Source of the DNA: CAVVVS01 sp963751355
Lineage (GTDB): Bacteria > Bacteroidota > Ignavibacteria > Ignavibacteriales > Ignavibacteriaceae
Assembly (NCBI GenBank): GCA_963751355.1
Contig: CAVVVS010000137.1
Coordinates: 124,001 to 188,000 of the forward strand
DNA: 64,000 nt
Direction of reading: 5' to 3'
Shown here: in pieces, positions 59,276 to 64,000 of the stretch
Numbering within the stretch: the stretch's first letter is position 1
Layout of the letters: the number at the start of each line of letters is the position of its first letter
Translations under genes and position numbers: made by a program
The notes under the pieces: model-generated
The model's input: the letters and a program-made list of their open reading frames with translations, nothing else
Database searches by the model: none
Told to the model about the DNA's origin: nothing

Positions 59276-60832
59276 TTAGTTATCGTTAATAAAATAATCC
59301 ATTGTCCGCACATAGGCCGATGTTTCATCAGAGATATTCAGTTGCTGCTCTTCTTTGTGTTCCATTAGTTTTTCAATTATTGCCTTAAATATTTTGGGAG
59401 AAAGGTGACGGTAATTATCAAGAGCTGTCCTGCTTGCCGCAGACACCATATCGTTTGGATATTTTTTTGCTATATATAATATGCCTTGTGCTTTCCGCAT
59501 ATTTATATACGCATGTGGCGTGAGTATCTTTTTTATAAGTTCACCAAATTCCAGACAAATTGCCTCTGCACTCTTTCTTACCGCATATGGCAGACCAATG
59601 TTCAAGGCAGCCTGCATATTTTCCGGGAAGTCATTTAAGTCAGTCTGTCGGGAACCGTTTGGGATTGTATGTTCTTTAATGAGCTTGTCTTCATAATATA
59701 CCGATACAAGATTATGCCCTACTTTAACCCATACTTTTTTCCCCACATACCGGTGTGGTATTGAGTAAGATTTTTTCTTTACTTGTATATAATGATCAGG
59801 ATGAACTGCAGCTTCTTTCCAATATGCTGCCTCAAATGCTTCCAATGCCAGAGGCTGAAGTGCCTGTTTTTCCGTACTTGTAAATTCTTCATATGGCTTT
59901 AAACCGGTTGTACCGTGAGTTCTTTGTCCGTATGTATTGATAAGCCAGTCAAGCATTGATTTGTTCGCCTCAGAAATTGTTATATTATTATTAAGAGCTT
60001 TGAACTTTCCGAACTGCTGCCTTACAGTTTGTACATCCCTCTCTACAATGGGCTTATCCTTGGGTGTGGCTACACGGCAAGGATTAAGGAAGCATTCATA
60101 ATGTTCGGCAAGTTCGGCATATGCTTTATTGATAATAGGATTATAAAGATCCGGTTTAATTACTCCGGTTTTAAGATTATCAAGATAAATTACTTTTGGT
60201 ACACCGCCGAAGAAATTGAACATCCTTACATGGGATTGAACAAAACTCTGTTGATCTTGACTAAATACAAGCTCTACAAACTTAAACCGGCTGTATGAGA
60301 GTGTACCTATGAAGGCATATACTGCTCGGTTCCTCTTTAATAGAGGATCATGGAGCATTCCCATTTTTGAATAATCGATTTGTACTTGTTCTCCCGGTTG
60401 ATACTCTAAACGGCATGTTGTTTTGTTGTTATTAAGTACAAATTTATTTTCACGGATAAATCTCTTGAAACTGCTGTAGCTTACTTTTCCGTCCAGCTCA
60501 TGTTTCTCTTGTATTACTTCGAATACTGTCTTGGGCTTTATTTTATTGTCTGCATCAGTTATAAGTTTACCGATTTCTTCCTTATAGGGCTGAAGTATTG
60601 ATTGTGCTTTAGTTGGTCTGCCGGATAGTTTAGGAATAATATCCGGTAGAATAGACAAGATTTTTTCTTTATCGTAACTGGTTATCCCAAGGGCGGTAAC
60701 CTCTTTGATGTATTTTCTTATTGTCTTACGGTCTATTCCTGAGAGCTTTGATATTTGACTGATACTCTGAGAATCAAAATAACGTCTGATAACTTCGACT
60801 ATCTCCATATTAACTATCCTTTGATAAGCCAC
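59276..60832 (-). CDS. istA: IS21-family transposase IstA
   Basis: A 518-aa DDE transposase. An N-terminal helix-turn-helix (SISQISKLSGIDRKTIRKYI, about 23-42) binds the element ends. The rve-type catalytic core has Asp153 (QIDYSKMG), Asp218 (YLDNLKTG) and Glu264 (KPIVERDVQTV). A C-terminal Mu-type beta-domain follows (KKKSYSIPHRYVGKKVWVKV). The frame is intact. It starts 189 bp inside the right end of the element and reads away from the TIR-like gene. Confidence 0.93.
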   Translation of the reverse strand: MAYQRIVNMEIVEVIRRYFDSQSISQISKLSGIDRKTIRKYIKEVTALGITSYDKEKILSILPDIIPKLSGRPTKAQSILQPYKEEIGKLITDADNKIKPKTVFEVIQEKHELDGKVSYSSFKRFIRENKFVLNNNKTTCRLEYQPGEQVQIDYSKMGMLHDPLLKRNRAVYAFIGTLSYSRFKFVELVFSQDQQSFVQSHVRMFNFFGGVPKVIYLDNLKTGVIKPDLYNPIINKAYAELAEHYECFLNPCRVATPKDKPIVERDVQTVRQQFGKFKALNNNITISEANKSMLDWLINTYGQRTHGTTGLKPYEEFTSTEKQALQPLALEAFEAAYWKEAAVHPDHYIQVKKKSYSIPHRYVGKKVWVKVGHNLVSVYYEDKLIKEHTIPNGSRQTDLNDFPENMQAALNIGLPYAVRKSAEAICLEFGELIKKILTPHAYINMRKAQGILYIAKKYPNDMVSAASRTALDNYRHLSPKIFKAIIEKLMEHKEEQQLNISDETSAYVRTMDYFINDN

Positions 60833-61228
60833 TTTTTCTCCCGTTTGTTATTTATTGAAAGGGGAAAAATGGACTTAAAATAATTGCTTTACTACTTTGC
60901 TAAAGAATAGTTATAGGTGGGGAATCCTTATGGCCCTGGCTGAGGAATCCTTTTGACCCTGGGTGGGGAATGCTTATGGCCCTAATTCAAAAATACTGGG
61001 GAATACTTTTGGCCCCTGACAACATTTGGATTTATTAAACAGAAATCCAGAATTAATCTACGAACATACAATTGCTGCAAATATAGAAAATATAAAATTG
61101 CCATTAAGACAGATTACCAATAATCTTAATGATTATAACGAGTTTTTGCTAATTAATGTAGTAAAACCTGAAGATTTATAAAAATTAACAAATAACTTAT
61201 TTCTTTAATTACAAAACTGGAGATAATT

Positions 61229-61600
61229 ATGGCAGAGAAAAAAGTAGTATTCGTAGCTTTTGCAATAGAAGACAAATCTCAACGCGATCTGCTAAAAGGC
61301 CAATCATTAAATACGAAAGCACCTTTTGAATATGTTGATATGTCTGTTAAGGAGCCTTACGATAAAGAGTGGAAAGAACGTGTTCGTACAAGAATCCGTA
61401 GGTCAGATGGAGTTATTGTACTTGTTAGTAAAAATTCTCTTACATCTAGTGGTCAAAAATGGGAAATATCTTGCGCAAAAGAAGAAAAAATAAAAATAAA
61501 GGGTATATGGGCTTATTCAGATGATCGTACTAATATAGTTGGTGTTAATACAGTTGTATGGACTTGGGAAGCAATTAAGAATTTTATTGATAGTCTTTAA
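61229..61600 (+). CDS. TIR-like protein of the ThsB (DUF1863/MTH538) type
   Basis: A 123-aa single-domain TIR-like protein. The first strand is KKVVFVAFAIED (4-15), then FEYVDMSVKEPYDKEWKERV (33-52), IRRSDGVIVLVSKNS (56-70) and the active-site region SSGQKWEISCAKEEKIKIKG (73-92), where Glu79 is the candidate catalytic Glu. In Thoeris systems, ThsB proteins of this family sense phage infection and make a cyclic ADP-ribose signal from NAD. The start has a GGAG ribosome binding site. A caspase-like gene follows 20 bp downstream. The family call is strong; signal type and partner are inferred from literature on type IV Thoeris. Confidence 0.85.
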   Translation: MAEKKVVFVAFAIEDKSQRDLLKGQSLNTKAPFEYVDMSVKEPYDKEWKERVRTRIRRSDGVIVLVSKNSLTSSGQKWEISCAKEEKIKIKGIWAYSDDRTNIVGVNTVVWTWEAIKNFIDSL

Positions 61601-61620
61601 AACTAAATTTGAGGTTCATT

Positions 61621-62595
61621 ATGAAAATTGCACTTGTAGTTGGCATAGATTATTATGAATACGGATCAAATCTCTTTGGGTGTGTTAATGATGCATACAG
61701 TGTAAAAACGATTTTAGAACGTAATGATGGTGGCTCAGTTAATTTTGACTGCAAACTGTTAACAGCTTCTTCTTCAAGTGAAAGTATATCCCGTAGCGAG
61801 CTTAAGGATAATATTGAAAAATTATTTAAAAGTGACGCCGAAATTGCATTATTATATTTTGCTGGTCATGGACATATCGAAGCTACAGGAGGATATCTGC
61901 TAGCGTCTGATTCTAAACGTGGAGATGAAGGAGTATCGCTTTCAGATATACTAACATATGCAAATTCTTCACCAGCAACAAACAAAGTTATTGTATTGGA
62001 TAGTTGTCATTCAGGGATTGCTGGTAACCCACCAACTAGCAATCAACTTTCAGCTTTATCCGAAGGATTGACAGTTCTTACTGCATCTACAAAAGACCAA
62101 TATGCTTCTGAAGAAAATGGTAGAGGTGTTTTTACAACTCTTTTTGTAGATGCACTGAGTGGAAGTGCGGCAAACCTAACCGGTGATATAACTCCTGGGA
62201 GTGTTTATGCCCATATAGACCAGTCTCTTGGTGCTTGGGAACAAAGACCTGTTTTTAAAACTAACGTTAAACAATTCGTTTCTTTACGAAAATCAACACC
62301 GCCTATTTCAATTGAGGATTTAAGACGCTTACCAGAATTTTTCCCAAATGCTGGATATAAATTTCCTCTTGATCCAACTTACGAACCAGAAATGAAAGGA
62401 CGAGACCCTGATATGCCTGAACCAAACACTGAAAATACCCGTATATTTTCAATACTACAAAAATACAATAGGCTTAATTTACTTATTCCAATTGATGCTC
62501 CGCATATGTGGAATGCTGCAATGGAAAGTAAAACTTGTACATTAACAGCTCTTGGTGAACATTATCGAAGGCTTGTAGAAAAGAAGCGTATATAG
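61621..62595 (+). CDS. Caspase-like cysteine protease (peptidase C14), predicted Thoeris effector
   Basis: The start is ATG 61621, with GAGG just upstream; the frame is open to 61609 but homology begins here. The 324-aa protein has the caspase fold: ALVVGIDYYEYGSNLFGCVN (4-23), catalytic His83 in YFAGHGH, catalytic Cys129 in VIVLDSCHSG, and a prime-side YAHIDQSLG. The last 95 residues (from SLRKSTPPISIEDLRRLPEF) form an extra domain with no motif known to me, perhaps for sensing a nucleotide signal. Next to a ThsB-type TIR gene this is the gene pair described for type IV Thoeris, in which a TIR-made cyclic nucleotide switches on a caspase-like protease that kills the infected cell. All catalytic residues are intact. 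Confidence 0.87.
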   Translation: MKIALVVGIDYYEYGSNLFGCVNDAYSVKTILERNDGGSVNFDCKLLTASSSSESISRSELKDNIEKLFKSDAEIALLYFAGHGHIEATGGYLLASDSKRGDEGVSLSDILTYANSSPATNKVIVLDSCHSGIAGNPPTSNQLSALSEGLTVLTASTKDQYASEENGRGVFTTLFVDALSGSAANLTGDITPGSVYAHIDQSLGAWEQRPVFKTNVKQFVSLRKSTPPISIEDLRRLPEFFPNAGYKFPLDPTYEPEMKGRDPDMPEPNTENTRIFSILQKYNRLNLLIPIDAPHMWNAAMESKTCTLTALGEHYRRLVEKKRI

Positions 62596-62631
62596 AATAA
62601 CGCCTAACATTGCAATTTAAGTCGACAGCTT

Positions 62632-62865
62632 TTACATCAAATCCTGAATTGTCTCTAACAGTGGTCTTTTATCAGCCAGCCTTGCTAAATCTTCTCTCCG
62701 TGCAGTATTATAATCTATTCTTGCCCTGTTTATAGTTCTTTCAAGTCCTAAGAATTTTTCATTGCCCTTCACAGGTTTACCCTGAAATAGTTGAACAATT
62801 GCCTGCCATCCTGGACTTGTATTGTCGCCTAATTTTCTTTCCGGTAATTTTTTAAAGTATTTCAT
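62632..62865 (-). CDS. Small protein, 77 aa, with a LemA-like C-terminal motif
   Basis: The start at ATG 62865 has an AAGGAA ribosome binding site; the frame is open to 62928. It reads MKYFKKLPERKLGDNTSPGW, then KGNEKFLGLERTINRARIDY and NTARREDLARLADKRPLLET. The segment NEKFLGLERTINRARIDYNTA resembles the N-x-x-F-x-x-L...R-x-x-Y-N motif of LemA proteins, but the rest is unlike LemA. It could be a remnant, a fusion or a chance match. It is convergent with the caspase-like gene. Low certainty. Confidence 0.35.
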   Translation of the reverse strand: MKYFKKLPERKLGDNTSPGWQAIVQLFQGKPVKGNEKFLGLERTINRARIDYNTARREDLARLADKRPLLETIQDLM

Positions 62866-63083
62866 AAGTATTCCTTGATTTATAATTAAATATAGAAGAT
62901 TCCAAGTTAAGGAGTCATTATTTTGCATGGCGTGCAGAGCTAAAAAACCCTGAGATAAATAATACTGGGTAAGAAGGGAAGCATACTATTTTAAACACCC
63001 GATAAGACATTATTTAATTGCCATTATATAAGTTTTAATAGATTTAAGGATTTTAAGAAGCAGGGGAGACCTGACGAATGATA

Positions 63084-63335
63084 TTATTTTCCTGACTTAA
63101 TTTTTCTCTCCAATATTTTACAAAAATCTACCAAGTTTGTTTTTAGATGTGGGCAGATTTTTCTTAATTCAATTATATCAACTTTCCTTTGTCCTGTTTC
63201 TATTTTACTAATGAAGGATTGATGTACATTAAGTTTCTTTGCTAAATCGGTTTGAAGAAGACCTGCTTTAATCCTGAAATCCACAAAGACCTGAATAAAA
63301 TACTTATATTCTTTACTAAACAAACTCTTTTCCAC
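63084..63335 (-). CDS. XRE-family helix-turn-helix regulator, 83 aa
   Basis: A small Cro/C1-type DNA-binding protein. The helix-turn-helix spans about 13-65 (FVDFRIKAGLLQTDLAKKLN then VHQSFISKIETGQRKVDIIE). The start appears to be GTG at 63335. The gene is divergent from the partial gene at 63420, and the 84-bp gap between them holds a 9-bp inverted repeat, a likely operator for this protein. It may control the neighbouring gene and its own expression; such small repressors are common in accessory islands. Confidence 0.85.
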   Translation of the reverse strand: MEKSLFSKEYKYFIQVFVDFRIKAGLLQTDLAKKLNVHQSFISKIETGQRKVDIIELRKICPHLKTNLVDFCKILERKIKSGK

Positions 63336-63346
63336 ATATAAAATTT

Positions 63347-63380
63347 ATATCCTAATATTGAATATCCCATTTTAGGATAT
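63347..63380. promoter_or_regulatory. Inverted-repeat operator between the XRE gene and the partial EcsC-like gene
   Basis: ATATCCTAA (63347-63355) and TTAGGATAT (63372-63380) form a perfect 9-bp inverted repeat separated by 16 bp. An extra half-site, ATATCC (63362-63367), lies between them. It sits in the shared promoter region of two divergent genes, the expected place for an XRE-type operator. Binding is inferred. Confidence 0.55.
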
Positions 63381-63419
63381 TATTTTAGAGTTTTATACAA
63401 TATTTTGTAGAGGAACCTT

Positions 63420-64000
63420 ATGGATGGGGAAAAAGGAATTGAGATTTGGAATAAATTATTAAAAGCATCTCTTAGTTTACCAAATTCAAAAATTAATCGT
63501 GCAGTATTTTTAAGAAAAGAGCTTAACAAACGAGTACTTCTCGAACAGGTTGAACTAGCTATTTCTAAATCTCCAGCTAAAGCGAAAATAAACGGAAAAA
63601 TTATTGATGACATTGCTCAAAGTTGTATAAGTTGGCAAACAGTGCAAGTCTCAATGATTTCTTTTGCAGCCGGATTGCCGGGTGGATGGTGGATGGCGGG
63701 TACTATACCTACAGATTTAGCCCAATTTTATTGGCATACTATTCAGCTAATACAAAAGCTAATTTATTTATATGGATGGCCTGAATTATTTGACGAGATT
63801 GAGAATGATGTTGATGATGAAACCTTATTAAAAATAACCATATTTGTCGGTGTCATGTTTGGAGCTAGCGCTGCTGCCAAAGTTGTTTCTGAGTTAGCTG
63901 AGAAACTTTCTCTGGAAGCCTCAATCAGACTTCCAAGAAAAGCATTAACAAAGTATGGAATTTATAATTTGGCTAAACAAATTTCAAAATGGATTGGTGT
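63420..64000 (+). CDS. EcsC-like membrane-associated protein, partial (runs off the window)
   Basis: Start ATG 63420 with an AGAGGA ribosome binding site; the frame is open to the window end. It reads MDGEKGIEIWNKLLKASLSL, then FAAGLPGGWWMAGTIPTDLA and FYWHTIQLIQKLIYLYGWPE, followed by FVGVMFGASAAAKVV. The hydrophobic GLPGGWW segment and the following helix resemble EcsC-family proteins, whose role is poorly known. Only the first 193 residues are visible. It is divergent from the XRE regulator and shares its putative operator. Confidence 0.5.
   Translation, partial: MDGEKGIEIWNKLLKASLSLPNSKINRAVFLRKELNKRVLLEQVELAISKSPAKAKINGKIIDDIAQSCISWQTVQVSMISFAAGLPGGWWMAGTIPTDLAQFYWHTIQLIQKLIYLYGWPELFDEIENDVDDETLLKITIFVGVMFGASAAAKVVSELAEKLSLEASIRLPRKALTKYGIYNLAKQISKWIG

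Larger units (their letters stand above)
58393..61021 (-). mobile_element. IS21-family insertion sequence, complete
   Basis: The 2629-bp element carries istA and istB on the minus strand. Its ends are TGTCGAGGGCCATCATATTC (left, 58393) and, on the minus strand, TGTCAGGGGCCAAAAGTATT (right, 61021), imperfect inverted repeats starting TGTC. Related GGGCCA...ATTCCCC units form multiple terminal repeats: one more near 58421-58439, and three more near 60916-60982, typical of IS21. A 6-bp direct repeat, ACATTT, flanks it (58387-58392 and 61022-61027). The intact ends, target repeat and open istA/istB frames suggest a recent, possibly active insertion. Confidence 0.9.
58082..61181 (+). pseudogene. 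Small unknown gene split by the IS21 element (first gene of the TIR/caspase operon)
   Basis: The N-terminal part (58082-58392) encodes MASFFVEFEFESRGGDFYWF and continues to NLNFGQH; the stop at 58465 lies in the element. Removing 58393-61021 and one copy of the 6-bp target repeat joins CAT TT to G GAT TTA and keeps the frame open, giving HLDLLNRNPELIYEHTIAAN, then IENIKLPLRQITNNLNDYNE and a stop at 61179-61181. The rebuilt protein is 154 aa, soluble, mixed alpha/beta, family unknown. The TIR-like gene starts 47 bp later in the same direction, so the three genes probably formed one operon. As sequenced, this gene is disrupted. Confidence 0.8.

Noticed and set aside
1..64000. CRISPR array or integrated prophage
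   Set aside because: No regularly spaced repeats, cas genes, phage structural genes or integrase were seen.

Overview
The window is AT-rich DNA from an anaerobic or facultative polysaccharide degrader of the Bacteroidota/Ignavibacteria (FCB) neighbourhood. The pointers are C-terminal sorting tails of the YPNPFNP type, a PorV/PorQ-like outer-membrane protein, TonB-dependent receptors with carboxypeptidase-regulatory-like N-domains, and an oxygen-sensitive sulfatase-maturase-type radical SAM enzyme. Nothing in the window fixes the species.

Layout. (1) 0.1-9.5 kb: a mostly intact plus-strand uronate cluster with a 2-hydroxyacid dehydrogenase, KDG kinase, KDPG-type aldolase, SDR oxidoreductase, Gfo/Idh/MocA oxidoreductase, PreA-like dihydropyrimidine dehydrogenase, tagaturonate/fructuronate epimerase (UxaE type) and a sulfatase-maturase-like enzyme. 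(2) 9.8-10.3 kb: a truncated, almost perfect 535-bp copy of the aldolase gene at 54.8 kb. (3) 10.4-19.8 kb: a NagB-like isomerase, a PfkB kinase, a broken APC permease, a broken clan GH-D glycosidase, a broken Na+/solute symporter with a tiny membrane-protein gene, and an amidohydrolase. (4) 19.8-31.4 kb: a surface-protein region, nearly all of it broken, with two TonB receptors, a secreted protein, PorV-like, beta-propeller lipoprotein and LamG/T9SS genes, around a DeoR-family repressor. (5) 31.6-46.5 kb: a second sugar cluster with an amidohydrolase, GH36, fucose-isomerase-like, mutarotase-like and aldolase genes, an FGGY kinase, polyol dehydrogenase, and 2-oxoacid dehydrogenase E2 and E1. 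(6) 46.6-55.6 kb: an intact galactosamine/tagatose set with AgaS, a GH36 lipoprotein, a Tat protein, GatZ, a DMT transporter, PfkB kinase and GatY. (7) 55.6-57.6 kb: a graveyard of decayed genes and a tRNA-like remnant. (8) 58.1-64 kb: an accessory island. Here an IS21 element splits a small gene upstream of a TIR-like gene (ThsB type) and a caspase-like protease gene, the signature of a TIR/caspase (type IV Thoeris-like) defence system. An XRE regulator and a partial membrane-associated gene follow.

How it works together. The intact genes describe import and breakdown of galactose-, galactosamine- and uronate-containing glycans through the KDG/KDPG and tagatose-bisphosphate routes. Three promoters (10.4, 22.8 and 31.5 kb) share one architecture: a TTATAAAACCT box, an AAAG(T/A)AAA box, then TTGA(C/T)A-17-TATATT. 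One lies beside the DeoR gene, so they may form one regulon.

Gene decay is the other main theme. About eighteen genes carry frameshifts or in-frame stops. Many frameshifts lie in short homopolymers and could be sequencing errors. However, in-frame stop codons in otherwise colinear reading frames (19.8 kb, 55.9-57.3 kb) point to real pseudogenization in at least part of the window. All calls come from reading the sequence and translations; no database search was possible.
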